Assembly (NCBI GenBank): GCA_964528845.1
Contig: CAZGVE010000013.1
Span: 11,930 to 75,929 of the forward strand
Reading direction: 5' to 3'
Source: FEN-1191 sp964528845
GTDB taxonomy: Bacteria; Pseudomonadota; Gammaproteobacteria; Steroidobacterales; Steroidobacteraceae
Length of the DNA: 64,000 nt
A program made the position numbers and the translations under genes. Numbering within the stretch: the first letter of the stretch is position 1; each line of letters starts with the position of its first letter. The notes under the pieces were generated by a model. That model ran no database searches. It saw only the letters and a list, made by a program, of their open reading frames with translations, and was not told where the DNA came from. Shown piece by piece: positions 33,761-42,631 of this stretch.

Positions 33761-35359
33761 GTGGCCGAGCAGAATACCGCCGGCACAGACACAATAAGGC
33801 TCATTCGGCCGGAAGCGAAAATCGCCCGTGCCGCTACCGCCGTCACTGCCTTCATCGGCAGGGCACTGAAGGGCCCGGTCAACGAGCCCGTCAGGATCCA
33901 CAGTTTCGACGAATACCATCGTGTCTTCGGCGGGCTCTGGCAGCCCTCGACGATGTCCTACGCGCTCGAACAGTACTTCGAGAACGGTGGTCGCGAGGCG
34001 ATCGTGGTCCGGGTCTGCAATGGCGGCCGCCCACCAAGTCTGGCGCTGCCCGCGGACGGCGCGGTGCTGCGCCTGAAGGGGCTCGCACCCGGAAGCCGCG
34101 AGTTCCTCCGCGTCGCGGTCGACTACGATGGCATCCCTGCGAGCGAGCTCCTGCGCTTTAATCTGGCCGTGCAGCGGCTGCGTGCGCCGGGCTCCGAGTT
34201 CATAGAGGACCAGGAGATCTTCCGGCGCGTGTCTATCCGCGCCGATGCCGAGCACTCGCTGCTGCAGGCGCTGTCCGAGTCACGGCTGGTGCGCGTATCG
34301 GGGCCGCTGCCGCAGCGGCGTCCCGATCCTTCGCTGCGCACCGTGGGTCGCGCCAGCACCGGCTACATATTGTCCCAGTCCGACGGCGATGATGGCGACC
34401 CGCTGGCGGTCTATGACCTGATCGGCGACAGCACCAGACGCACGGGCCTGTTTGCATTGCTCGGTGAGGAATTCAACTTCCTGTGCCTGCCGCCGCCCAC
34501 GCGCGAGGGCGAAGTCGGGCTGCCGGCGCTGCTGGTCGCGTTGCGCCTGTGCCGGGAGCAGCAGGCGATGCTGCTGCTCGATCCGCCGCTGGCGTGGAAC
34601 GGTCCCGAGGCGGCGCTTGCCGGCCTGCGTACCTGGCCGCTGTTCAGCGAAAATGCGCTCATGTTCTTCCCGCGCCTGTATGCGACCGACCGGCTGCGCG
34701 GGCGCGAGGAACTGTTCGGCTCGGCGGCTGCGGCTGCGGGGTTGCTGGCGCGCACCGAGCAGAGCTTCCCGGTGTGGGCGAGCGTGGATGGCGAGTCGGC
34801 GACGATGCGCGCCGGCCTGCGGCTCGCCGGCAGCGTAAACGACCTGGACCGCATCCGCCTGGCACAGGCCGGCGTGAACGTGTTCGGTGCCGTGCGTCCG
34901 CCGGTCGGGCGGCGGCTGCCGTGGCGCACGTTGACCGCGGAGGCGGGTGTCAAGGCGCAGCGGCGCTCGCTGAGCGAGCGCCGCTTCGCACTGTTTGTGA
35001 TGCGCAGCATCGAGCGCGGCACGCGCTGGGCCGTATTCGAGCGGCAGGGTCCGGCGCTGTGGCAACGGCTGCGCGCGCAGGTCACCGCGTTTTTCGAGGC
35101 CCTGGCCGAGGAGGGGGCTTTCCCCGGACGCACTGCCCGGCAGAGCTATTTCGTGATCTGCGACGGCCGGCTCAACGACGGACTCGGCGGCCAGCTGCCC
35201 GAGGCCACGCCGATGCTCACCCCGCGCCACCTGCTGCTGTTCGGGTTCGCCGCTGCGCGCCCGGGGGAGTTCCAGACCTGCCTGGTGACGCACCGGCCCG
35301 AAGGCAGCACCGTGCGGTCCGTCAGCGTCAACTGGTACGCGCTGCTACCGCGAAACTGA
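33761..35359 (+). CDS. Orphan contractile-tail sheath-like protein
   Basis: The N-terminal domain reads ATAVTAFIGRALKGPVNEPVRI, then FGGLWQPSTMSYALEQYFENGG and AIVVRV, matching phage and contractile-injection tail sheaths. The C-terminal domain has VFGAVRPPVGRRLPWRTL, SERRFALFVMRSIERGTRW, and LWQRLRAQVTAFFEALAEEGAFPG, the sheath oligomerisation module. It is 532 residues and apparently intact. The GTG at 33761 has AAGGA six bases upstream. No tube, baseplate, spike, ClpV or capsid gene lies nearby, and the flanks are a lipoprotein and a hotdog gene. It may serve a distant injection particle or have been co-opted. Confidence 0.82.
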   Translation: MAEQNTAGTDTIRLIRPEAKIARAATAVTAFIGRALKGPVNEPVRIHSFDEYHRVFGGLWQPSTMSYALEQYFENGGREAIVVRVCNGGRPPSLALPADGAVLRLKGLAPGSREFLRVAVDYDGIPASELLRFNLAVQRLRAPGSEFIEDQEIFRRVSIRADAEHSLLQALSESRLVRVSGPLPQRRPDPSLRTVGRASTGYILSQSDGDDGDPLAVYDLIGDSTRRTGLFALLGEEFNFLCLPPPTREGEVGLPALLVALRLCREQQAMLLLDPPLAWNGPEAALAGLRTWPLFSENALMFFPRLYATDRLRGREELFGSAAAAAGLLARTEQSFPVWASVDGESATMRAGLRLAGSVNDLDRIRLAQAGVNVFGAVRPPVGRRLPWRTLTAEAGVKAQRRSLSERRFALFVMRSIERGTRWAVFERQGPALWQRLRAQVTAFFEALAEEGAFPGRTARQSYFVICDGRLNDGLGGQLPEATPMLTPRHLLLFGFAAARPGEFQTCLVTHRPEGSTVRSVSVNWYALLPRN

Positions 35360-35855
35360 CCACCGCACGGGCCACTTCGCTGCCAGTGCCGTCCCTGACC
35401 GTCACCGGCACGCCAACCATGGATCCTTCTGCCCATTCGGTCTTGTCCAGCCGCGCGAGTGCGATCACGACCGATTCGGCGCGCCGCAGATGCTCGATCG
35501 TCAGGCCGCGCGGCCACCATTGCATGCTCTCCGGGGCGCTGACCTCCACGACCATGGTGGCCGCGAGCTGCGCGAGCGCGCCGACGGCCAGCGGGTCAAT
35601 CGCCCCATCACCGGTGCGTACCCGACGGTGCGCATCGATAGCGGCGCGGCACAGGCCGGGCCGGAGTTCCTCGAAGCGCACCTGCAGCGCCGCGAGCAAG
35701 GGCGCGCGCGCACTGGTCGCGCGCGCGAAGCGCCACTTGCCGAGCGGGGAATGCTGCGCGCTCTCGAACTCGCGCAGTGCCTGGTTGGTCGGCGCGGTCG
35801 GTGTCAGCGTCAGCCAATCGATCTGTGCGCGAACCGCGCCCTGGTCGCTACTAAT
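35328..35855 (-). CDS. Hotdog-fold protein (DUF4442/thioesterase-like), probable ATT start
   Basis: The protein resembles hotdog-fold thioesterase-like proteins: PTNQALREFESAQHSPLGKW, RFEELRPGLCRAAI, RRVRTGDGAIDPLAVGALAQL, and a C-terminal SEVARAVVSFAV. The conserved N-terminal part lies upstream of the first standard start (TTG at 35699) in an unbroken frame that contains no ATG, GTG or TTG back to its stop at 35921. An ATT at 35855 preceded by AAGGA at seven bases fits best and gives 175 residues. Its 3' end overlaps the sheath gene by 32 bases in opposite orientation. Confidence 0.72.
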   Translation of the reverse strand: MSSDQGAVRAQIDWLTLTPTAPTNQALREFESAQHSPLGKWRFARATSARAPLLAALQVRFEELRPGLCRAAIDAHRRVRTGDGAIDPLAVGALAQLAATMVVEVSAPESMQWWPRGLTIEHLRRAESVVIALARLDKTEWAEGSMVGVPVTVRDGTGSEVARAVVSFAVAARTS

Positions 35856-36035
35856 GGAGGAGTCCTTCGGAATGCACTCAAGGTGCCGGCTGTTATTGTG
35901 GCCGCCGGCAGCAGGACTTTATGCCACTCGCAATCGCGGCTCAAGCGTACCGGAGTATTATCGCGCGGCGTATGGCGCCGGTAGCTGATCAGCGACCGGT
36001 CGGCGTTAGATGCTAGTGACAAGGGTGCCTCCAGC

Positions 36036-36557
36036 ATGGCGAATCGCTATGTCGTCTTCTCGCATGGCAAGGACAGCGGTCCGTGGGGCCGCAAGATCAC
36101 GGCGCTGGCCGACGTCGCGCGTACCGAGGGCTACGACGTCGAATCGGTCGATTACCGGGGCAACGACACGGTCAAAGGGCGCCTCGATGCGCTGCTGGCG
36201 GTATGCAAGTCCCTGTCTGGCGACCTGGTGCTGGTCGGTTCGAGCCTTGGGGGCTACGTTTCGGTCGCCGCTGCCTCGCCGCTCCATGCCCGCGGTGTGT
36301 TCCTGATGGCGCCCGCCCTGTACATGGAAGGGTTGCCGCCGCTGCGCGAGCGGGTGCTCGACTGCCCGGCGACCATCGTGCACGGCTGGCGCGACGAGGT
36401 CGTGCCGTTCGAGCACAGCGAGCGCTTCGCGCGCGAGTACAGCGCGCCGCTGCACCTGATTCCGGGCGATCACCAGCTGCACGACCAGCTCATGTATATA
36501 AAATATCTGTTCGAGTACTTCCTGATCGGCCTCGACCTGCCCCTCGCCCCGGCCTGA
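36036..36557 (+). CDS. Small alpha/beta hydrolase
   Basis: The 173-residue protein has the nucleophile elbow GSSLGGY near residue 69, VFSHGKDSGPWG at the first strand, and the later acid/base segments HGWRDEVVPFEHS and PGDHQLHDQL, which complete a Ser-Asp-His triad. It belongs to the small esterase/dienelactone-hydrolase-like group; the substrate is unknown. It ends 15 bases before plsB and is probably co-transcribed with it. Confidence 0.85.
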   Translation: MANRYVVFSHGKDSGPWGRKITALADVARTEGYDVESVDYRGNDTVKGRLDALLAVCKSLSGDLVLVGSSLGGYVSVAAASPLHARGVFLMAPALYMEGLPPLRERVLDCPATIVHGWRDEVVPFEHSERFAREYSAPLHLIPGDHQLHDQLMYIKYLFEYFLIGLDLPLAPA

Positions 36558-36572
36558 AGCCGCACCTTTCGC

Positions 36573-39008
36573 ATGCAGGGAATCCTGAACCGGGTCCTCT
36601 CGCTTTGGGTACGTACGACCCTGCACCCCGAGGACGCCGCCGCGCGCTTCGCCGATCGCAGCGTGCCAGTCTGCTACGTGCTCGAGCAGCGTAGCCGCAG
36701 CGATTTCGCGGTGCTCCAGCACGTGTGCGTCGGGGCCAGGCTGCCGCGGCCGGGCCGCCGCCTGCTGGCACGCCAGCTTGGCCGCACTCGAGCCTCCTTC
36801 CCGCTCAGCCGCAGCGTGGGCCTGTGGCGCCAGCGGCTGGACCGGCGCCCGCCCGAGCTGCTGCTCACGCTCATCGACGCGCTGCGCCGTGATCCCGCCC
36901 TCGACGTGAATCTGGTGCCAGCCGCGGTCTACTGGGGCAGGGCGCCGCAGAAGGAGCGCTCGCTGATCCGACTGCTGCTCTCGGAGGACTGGGTCATCGG
37001 CTCGAGCCTGCGCCGCTTCTTCACGGTGCTGGTCAACGGCCGCAACACGACCGTGCAGCTCGGCGAGCCGGTGTCGCTGCGCAGCCTGATCGAGGCGGAC
37101 GCCGACACGGCGGTCACGGCCCGGCGCGCGGCACGACTGCTACGCACGCAGCTCGCGCACCTGCGCGCGGCGCGCATCGGGCCGGACCTGTCGCACCGGC
37201 GCACGATCGTGGCCGAGGTGCTGCGCACGCGGGCAGTGCGGGCCGCGGTCGCCCAGCAGCTGCGAGAGGATCCGAAGCTGACGCGGCGCGCGGCGCTGCT
37301 CCAGGCACGCCGGTACTGCAACGAGATCGCCGCGAACTACTCGCATTCATTCGTGACACTGCTCTCGCACCTGTTCACCTGGCTCTGGAACCGGGTGTAC
37401 GACGGCATCGAGTTCGCGCACGTCGAGACGCTGCAGGAGGTGGCTCCTGGCAGCGAACTGATCTACGTTCCCTGCCACCGCAGTCACATGGACTACCTGC
37501 TGCTCTCCTACGCCATCTACCAGCGCGGCTTTGCGATCCCGCACGTCGCGGCTGGACTGAACCTGAACCTGCCGGTCGTGGGCCGGCTGCTCCGCAAGGG
37601 CGGCGCCTTCTTCATCCGCCGCAGCTTCCGCGGCAGCGCGCTCTATACGGTGGTATTCATGAAGTACCTCGCGACCATCATGGCGCGTGGTCACCCGATC
37701 GAATACTTCATCGAAGGTGGCCGCAGCCGCACCGGGCGGCTGCTCGCGCCGATGACCGGCATGCTGTCGATGACCGTCCGCAGCTACCTGCGCGAGCCGC
37801 GCCGGCCGGTCGTGTTCATGCCCGTCTATTTCGGCTACGAACGCGTGTTCGAGGGGCCGACCTACATCGGTGAGCTGTCCGGACTGCCGAAGCGCAAGGA
37901 AACGGTGCTGGGGCTGGTGCGCAGTCTCGGCCGGCTGCGGCAACGGCTCGGGTCGGTGCACGTGAACCTGGGCGAGCCGATCCACCTCGACCGGATGCTC
38001 GAGCGCTACGCGCCGGGTTGGCGCGCGCTGCAGTTCGAGGACAGCAACCGGCCGCCCTGGGTTGGGGCACTGGTGGATGAACTGGCGCCGATGGTCATGC
38101 GGCACATCAATGCGGCCGCCAGCGTGACGCCGATCAACCTGCTGGCACTGATCCTGCCGGCCACGCCGCGCCAGGCAATGCTCGAGCCGGCGTTGCTGCG
38201 CCAGATCGACACGATGCTGGCGTTGCTGGCGGCGTTGCCCTATGACCGCCGTGTGACGGTCACGCGTGCCAGCGCCGTCGAGGTGATCGAGTACGGCCTC
38301 GCGCTGCGGGTCATCACGCGCGAACAGCACCGGATCGGAGAGATCGTGCGCATGAGCCCGGAGCATGCGGTGCTCGCGACCTACTACCGCAACAACGTAC
38401 TGCATCTGTTCGCGCTACCCTCGCTGATCGCGTGCTGCTTCCTGACCAACGCCACGCTGCGCACCGCTGATGTGCAGCGGCTGGCTTCGCGCATCTACCC
38501 CTATGCGGCCGCCGAACTCTTCCTGCACTGGAGCGAGGCGGAACTGCCCGCGATCGTCGAGCAGGCGCTCGGTGCGCTCGCCTCGCTCGGATTGCTGGAG
38601 CGCGCAGTGGACCCGAACGAGTGGCGCTCGCCGCCGCCGACTTCGGCGGCCGCGACCCAGCTCTCGCTGCTCGCGCAGAGCACGATCCAGACCATCGAGC
38701 GCTATTACCTCGCCATCGCGCTGCTGATCCGTGCCGGCAGTGGCAGCATCACGCAGAAGGCGCTGGAGGAACGCTGCCAGCTGATGGCGCAGCGCATGAC
38801 GCTGCTGTACGGCTTCAACTCACCGGAATTCTTCGATCGCACGCTGTTTGCCAATTACATCGACCTGCTGCGCGCGCGCGAGGTAGTGCGCGTCGACGCT
38901 GCGGGCTGCCTGGCATTCGACGAGATCCTGGTGCACGTCGCAGAAGACGCAGAGCTCGTGCTCTCCGAGCAGCTGCGCCACAGCATCCTGCAGGTCACCC
39001 ACGACTGA
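36573..39008 (+). CDS. plsB: Glycerol-3-phosphate 1-O-acyltransferase
   Basis: PlsB acylates glycerol-3-phosphate at position 1, the first step of phospholipid synthesis at the inner membrane. The catalytic block I HRSHMD lies in VPCHRSHMDYLLLSY. Further blocks are GGAFFIRRSFRG, YFIEGGRSRTGRLL and PVVFMPVYFGYERV. The length of 811 residues is that of the gammaproteobacterial enzyme. The 3' end overlaps the convergent glycosylase gene by 14 bases. Confidence 0.97.
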   Translation: MQGILNRVLSLWVRTTLHPEDAAARFADRSVPVCYVLEQRSRSDFAVLQHVCVGARLPRPGRRLLARQLGRTRASFPLSRSVGLWRQRLDRRPPELLLTLIDALRRDPALDVNLVPAAVYWGRAPQKERSLIRLLLSEDWVIGSSLRRFFTVLVNGRNTTVQLGEPVSLRSLIEADADTAVTARRAARLLRTQLAHLRAARIGPDLSHRRTIVAEVLRTRAVRAAVAQQLREDPKLTRRAALLQARRYCNEIAANYSHSFVTLLSHLFTWLWNRVYDGIEFAHVETLQEVAPGSELIYVPCHRSHMDYLLLSYAIYQRGFAIPHVAAGLNLNLPVVGRLLRKGGAFFIRRSFRGSALYTVVFMKYLATIMARGHPIEYFIEGGRSRTGRLLAPMTGMLSMTVRSYLREPRRPVVFMPVYFGYERVFEGPTYIGELSGLPKRKETVLGLVRSLGRLRQRLGSVHVNLGEPIHLDRMLERYAPGWRALQFEDSNRPPWVGALVDELAPMVMRHINAAASVTPINLLALILPATPRQAMLEPALLRQIDTMLALLAALPYDRRVTVTRASAVEVIEYGLALRVITREQHRIGEIVRMSPEHAVLATYYRNNVLHLFALPSLIACCFLTNATLRTADVQRLASRIYPYAAAELFLHWSEAELPAIVEQALGALASLGLLERAVDPNEWRSPPPTSAAATQLSLLAQSTIQTIERYYLAIALLIRAGSGSITQKALEERCQLMAQRMTLLYGFNSPEFFDRTLFANYIDLLRAREVVRVDAAGCLAFDEILVHVAEDAELVLSEQLRHSILQVTHD

Positions 39009-39507
39009 ACGCGGCCTCCCAGGCCGCAAGCCTGGCGGTCGCCGTGATGCCGGCATTAGCGGGGCTCGTGGATGGCAGCCGCACGCAACGCACCCACGGC
39101 AGCGCGCCGGCGAGCGCGTCACCAAAGTGGCGCTGCAGCAGCCGGTAGGCGGTCATGCCGTTGCAGCACACGAGTCCGATCCCCGGATGTCGCTGCAGCA
39201 GCGCCGGCAGATCGTTCGGCGTCGCGCCGCAACGCTCGATCGCCGCATCCAGACTGCCACGGCGTACGCATGATTCCAGCACGTCCCAGAGCGCGATGCC
39301 GTGCTGCTGCAAGCGCTGCAGCCTCGACGGGTAAGGCAGGGTAGGCCCGGCACCGCAGAGGCGGTCCATGATCGGCCAGAACTGGTTGCGCGGATGCGCG
39401 TAGTACTGGCCAGCGGCCAGCGAGGCGGTGCCGGGCATGCTGCCGAGCACCAGCACGCGCGCATCTGCCCGGATGAGCGGCGCAAAGCTGCGGATCGGCT
39501 GGTCCAT
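38995..39507 (-). CDS. DNA-deoxyinosine glycosylase (UDG superfamily, family 6-like)
   Basis: The enzyme would remove hypoxanthine or uracil bases from damaged DNA. The N-terminal motif VLVLGSMPGTASL, followed by YYAHPRNQFWPIM, and the C-terminal LPSTSPANAGIT match the HDG family. The length of 170 residues fits. It is the last gene of a minus-strand run that begins at cysQ. Confidence 0.88.
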   Translation of the reverse strand: MDQPIRSFAPLIRADARVLVLGSMPGTASLAAGQYYAHPRNQFWPIMDRLCGAGPTLPYPSRLQRLQQHGIALWDVLESCVRRGSLDAAIERCGATPNDLPALLQRHPGIGLVCCNGMTAYRLLQRHFGDALAGALPWVRCVRLPSTSPANAGITATARLAAWEAAFSRG

Positions 39508-39530
39508 GTGCGCGCTCGCGCTCCGAGCGC

Positions 39531-39935
39531 CTAATCGGGTGCGACGCGGCCCCGGAGCTGCTTGACGCGCTTGCGCTGCGTCTTGCCCTCGAGCCGCCGC
39601 TGACGCGAGCCGGCCGTCGGCCGCGTCGCGCGGCGCAGCTTGGGTTCGATTTCGGCCGCCGCGATCAGCGCTGCCAGGCGCGCCAGTGCGTCGCGGCGGT
39701 TGGCGTCCTGCGTGCGGTGCGAGCGTGCCGTGATCACAATGGCGCCATCGACGGTGAGGCGCTGCCCGGCGAGCATGCGCAGGCGCGCCTTGACGCGTGC
39801 CGGCAGCGCGACCGTGCCCGCCAGATCGAAGCGCAGTTGCGCGGCGCTGGCAACCTTGTTCACGTTCTGGCCACCCGGACCGGAAGCGCGGATGAACTGG
39901 AAGTGCAGGTCACCTTCTGGCAGTGGCGTCTTCAT
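39531..39935 (-). CDS. arfB: Alternative ribosome-rescue peptidyl-tRNA hydrolase
   Basis: ArfB (YaeJ) releases nascent chains from ribosomes stalled at mRNA ends. The GGQ motif is in ASGPGGQNVNKVASA near residue 18. The basic C-terminal tail (RRLEGKTQRKRVKQLRGR) that enters the mRNA channel is present. The length of 134 residues is typical. Confidence 0.94.
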   Translation of the reverse strand: MKTPLPEGDLHFQFIRASGPGGQNVNKVASAAQLRFDLAGTVALPARVKARLRMLAGQRLTVDGAIVITARSHRTQDANRRDALARLAALIAAAEIEPKLRRATRPTAGSRQRRLEGKTQRKRVKQLRGRVAPD

Positions 39936-39960
39936 TCCGGTGAGCTGCGGGCAGTGTCGC

Positions 39961-40185
39961 TCAGGCGTTCAGATCCGGTATCAGCTCGCTCTCGAGCCGC
40001 AGGATCTGGTCCTTGAGCGCGAGCTTGCGCTTCTTGAGCCGTTTGAGCTGCAGCTCGTCGATATGCATGTCCATCTGCAGCCGCGCAATGACGTCGTCGA
40101 GGTCACGGTGCTCGATGCGCAGCTGACGCAAGCGCTCGACGTTGCGGAACAGCTCACGGTCGACGTTGTCTTCGCTGTCGCTCAT
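39961..40185 (-). CDS. YdcH/DUF465 family small coiled-coil protein
   Basis: This 74-residue charged helical protein has the DUF465 core HRDLDDVIARLQMDMHIDEL and LKKRKLALKDQILRLE. Family members are small cytoplasmic proteins without a settled function. It is 25 bases from arfB and 27 from the PHP gene, in the same operon. Confidence 0.9.
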   Translation of the reverse strand: MSDSEDNVDRELFRNVERLRQLRIEHRDLDDVIARLQMDMHIDELQLKRLKKRKLALKDQILRLESELIPDLNA

Positions 40186-40212
40186 CGCTGTGGCGGCCGT
40201 TCCGTCGCGGCT

Positions 40213-41055
40213 TCAGGCGACCTGCCGGAGCAGCGCGGTGATGGGTTCGATCCGATCAGGTAGCTTAGCGAAGCGTCCCAGCGGACGCCATGACAAATCC
40301 GGCTCGTGAAAATCCGAGCCGATCGAGCCGGCCAGGCCATGCCGGCGCGCGAGCGTCGCGGCGCGATCGGCGGCGGCGGGGCTCATGCCGGACAGACTCA
40401 CCTCGAGTCCGGCGCCACCGCCGGCCTTGAATTGCGCGACCAGCTCGTCGAGGTGCGTCGTCTTGAGCGGATAGCGATGCGGATGCGCCAGCACCGCGAC
40501 ACCGCCGGCCGCGCTGATCGACCCCAGCGTCACGTCGAGGCCTGGCCACTGCGCGCCCTGGTGTCCGGGGCGGCCACGCGCGAGCCAGCGCTCGAAGGCT
40601 GAAGGGACGTCGGGCGCCCAGCCGGCGTCATGCAGCGCGCGCGCCACGTGCGTGCGCGTCGGCACTGGCGCGGCCAGCGCTGCCTGCACCAGAGAACTGC
40701 CTGGCAGTCCGGCGCGGTTCAGGCGCTCGCCGATGCCGGTCAGTCGCTCGCGCCGGCGCGCGAGCTGCGCCGCGCAGTGCTGCAGCAGTTCCGGGTGCGC
40801 ATCGTCGACCGCGAGGCCGAGCACGTGAATCTCCAGGCCACGCCAGCCGCAGCTCAGTTCGATTCCTGCAACGAAGCGGACACCAGCCTTCTGGCAGGCG
40901 CGCCGGGCCGCCGCGCAGCCGGCCACCGTGTCGTGGTCGGTCAGCGCCAGCATTCCGACCGCGCGCGTCTGCGCCAGCGCCACGAGCCCGTCGGGGCTGA
41001 GCAGGCCGTCAGAGCAATCGCTGTGTGTGTGCAGGTCTATGCGCGTTTCAGCCAA
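40213..41055 (-). CDS. rnm: PHP-domain phosphoesterase, RNase AM/nucleoside 3',5'-bisphosphate phosphatase-like
   Basis: Family members act as 5'-3' exoribonuclease and on 3',5'-bisphosphonucleotides. Metal-site motifs are DLHTHSDCSDG at the start, ALTDHDTV, GIELSC, AHPHRY, and GSDFHEP at the end. I take a TTG at 41055, which overlaps cysQ by eight bases and gives 280 residues; an ATG at 41088 would add eleven residues inside cysQ. Pairing with CysQ is notable because both can act on 3'-phosphoadenosine phosphates. Confidence 0.85.
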   Translation of the reverse strand: MAETRIDLHTHSDCSDGLLSPDGLVALAQTRAVGMLALTDHDTVAGCAAARRACQKAGVRFVAGIELSCGWRGLEIHVLGLAVDDAHPELLQHCAAQLARRRERLTGIGERLNRAGLPGSSLVQAALAAPVPTRTHVARALHDAGWAPDVPSAFERWLARGRPGHQGAQWPGLDVTLGSISAAGGVAVLAHPHRYPLKTTHLDELVAQFKAGGGAGLEVSLSGMSPAAADRAATLARRHGLAGSIGSDFHEPDLSWRPLGRFAKLPDRIEPITALLRQVA

Positions 41056-41881
41056 GCAATGCCACCCAGTCGCGCGAACCGTCTGCATAGGCCAGGAAGG
41101 CGGGATTGATCAGGGTGTCGCGCGCGTTGTAGAGCAGGGGTGCGCCAGCCAGGTCCACTACGGCGCCGCCGGCCTCGCGGAGCAGCGCCTGCCCCGCGGC
41201 AGTATCCCACTCCGAGGTCGGGCCGCAGCGCAGGTACAGGTCGGCGTGGCCTTCGGCGATCATGCAGAACTTCAATGCACTGCCGACGCTCAGCGCCTCC
41301 TGCGGGCCGAAGCGCGTCAACAGCGCCTCGGTCCGGGAATCCCGGTGCGAACGGCTGCCCAGCACGCGCAGCGGGCTGCGGGCGGGCACTCGCGGCCGCA
41401 GCGGAAGTTGCCTGCCGTCGCCGTCGCGACGAAATGCGCCACAGCCGCGCGCCGCGGCGTACAGCAGCCCGCGTGCCGGCGCTGCCACGACGCCGAGCAC
41501 CGGCTCATGATCCTCGATCAGCCCGATATTCACGGTGAATTCGCCGTTGCCTTTCACGAACTCCTGGGTGCCGTCCAGCGGGTCGACCAGCCACAGTGCG
41601 CGCCAGGCGCGCCGCTGCGCGCTCGCCTGCGGTGCCGATTCCTCGCCGAGCATGGCAATATCGGGCGTCAGCGCCGCGAGGCCCGCACCGATCATGCTCT
41701 GGGAGGCCAGGTCGGCTTCGGTCAGCGGCGAACGATCATCCTTCAGAGTCACGTTGAACCCGCTCTCGTAGATCCGCATGATCTCGCGGCCTGCCGCGTC
41801 GGCGATGCCGATGACCGCCGGCAGCCACGCCGCCAGTTGCGCCGTGGACAGTTTCGGAACCGGTGCCGACAACGCTGCCAT
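41048..41881 (-). CDS. cysQ: 3'(2'),5'-bisphosphate nucleotidase
   Basis: CysQ removes the 3'-phosphate from PAP, a by-product of sulfate assimilation. The inositol-monophosphatase-fold metal motifs are present: MLGEES near residue 89, LVDPLDGTQEFVKGNGEF, and TSEWDTAAGQALL near the C-terminus. The length of 277 residues from ATG at 41881 is normal. That start codon shares the CATG at 41879-41882 with the start of the divergent HAD gene; an alternative ATG at 41893 would overlap even more. Confidence 0.92.
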   Translation of the reverse strand: MAALSAPVPKLSTAQLAAWLPAVIGIADAAGREIMRIYESGFNVTLKDDRSPLTEADLASQSMIGAGLAALTPDIAMLGEESAPQASAQRRAWRALWLVDPLDGTQEFVKGNGEFTVNIGLIEDHEPVLGVVAAPARGLLYAAARGCGAFRRDGDGRQLPLRPRVPARSPLRVLGSRSHRDSRTEALLTRFGPQEALSVGSALKFCMIAEGHADLYLRCGPTSEWDTAAGQALLREAGGAVVDLAGAPLLYNARDTLINPAFLAYADGSRDWVALLG

Positions 41882-42572
41882 GAACCAGATCATAGCCGAC
41901 CCTGAGGTACCCCCGGCCCTGAGCGAGCAGGCGTGGCGCGGGATCGACACCGTGCTGCTGGACATGGACGGCACGTTGCTGGATCTCGCATACGACAACC
42001 ATTTCTGGAACCGTCACGTGCCGCGCGTGTACGCGCGATCCCGCGCGATCAGCCTCGTCCAGGCGCAGGAGCAGCTGCGGCCACGTTTCCGCGCCCACGA
42101 GGGCACGCTGGCGTGGTATTGCATCGAGCACTGGAGCCGCGAACTCGCGCTCGACATCGCCGCGCTCAAGCGCAGCAGCGCGCACCGGATCCGCTGGCTG
42201 CCCGGCGCCCGCGCCTTCCTGCAGCGGCTGCGCGCGCGGGACAAGCGCCTGGTTCTGCTCACCAATGCGCATCCGACCACGCTCGCAATCAAGGATGCCC
42301 GCACGCGGGTGCGGAGCTATTTCCACGCGAGCTTCAGCTCCCACAGCTTCGGTGCGCCGAAGGAAGACGCGCGCTTCTGGCGCACGCTGGCGCGCGTGGA
42401 AGCCTTCGACCCCGCACGCAGCCTGTTCGTCGACGATAGCCCGGCAGTGCTGCGCGCCGCGCGGGCGGCCGGCATCGGACTGGTTTATGCCGTGCGCAGG
42501 CCCGACAGCCGTGCACCGCCACGCGCCCACGAAGGGTTTCCCTCGGTGGAGACAGTCGCCGAACTGCTATAG
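41880..42572 (+). CDS. yrfG: HAD-superfamily GMP/IMP nucleotidase
   Basis: YrfG dephosphorylates purine monophosphates. The catalytic motif is LLDMDGTLLDL near residue 24. The cap has DNHFWNRHVPRVYA, motif II is LVLLTNAHP, and motif IV is LFVDDSPAVL. The length of 230 residues fits. The start is ATG at 41880 within the same CATG as divergent cysQ, so at least one of the two may begin elsewhere; MNQIIADPEVPPA is nonetheless a reasonable N-terminus. Confidence 0.88.
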   Translation: MNQIIADPEVPPALSEQAWRGIDTVLLDMDGTLLDLAYDNHFWNRHVPRVYARSRAISLVQAQEQLRPRFRAHEGTLAWYCIEHWSRELALDIAALKRSSAHRIRWLPGARAFLQRLRARDKRLVLLTNAHPTTLAIKDARTRVRSYFHASFSSHSFGAPKEDARFWRTLARVEAFDPARSLFVDDSPAVLRAARAAGIGLVYAVRRPDSRAPPRAHEGFPSVETVAELL

Positions 42573-42631
42573 CGGTCTTTCGATGCGGCCGTGCGTGGGC
42601 AGGCCGGCGCCCGCGCCCGATGCCGCGGGCG

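Noticed and set aside
40240..40255. GGGTTCGATCC resembling a tRNA T-loop
   Set aside because: No acceptor stem, D-arm or anticodon arm surrounds it, and it is within the coding end of the PHP gene.
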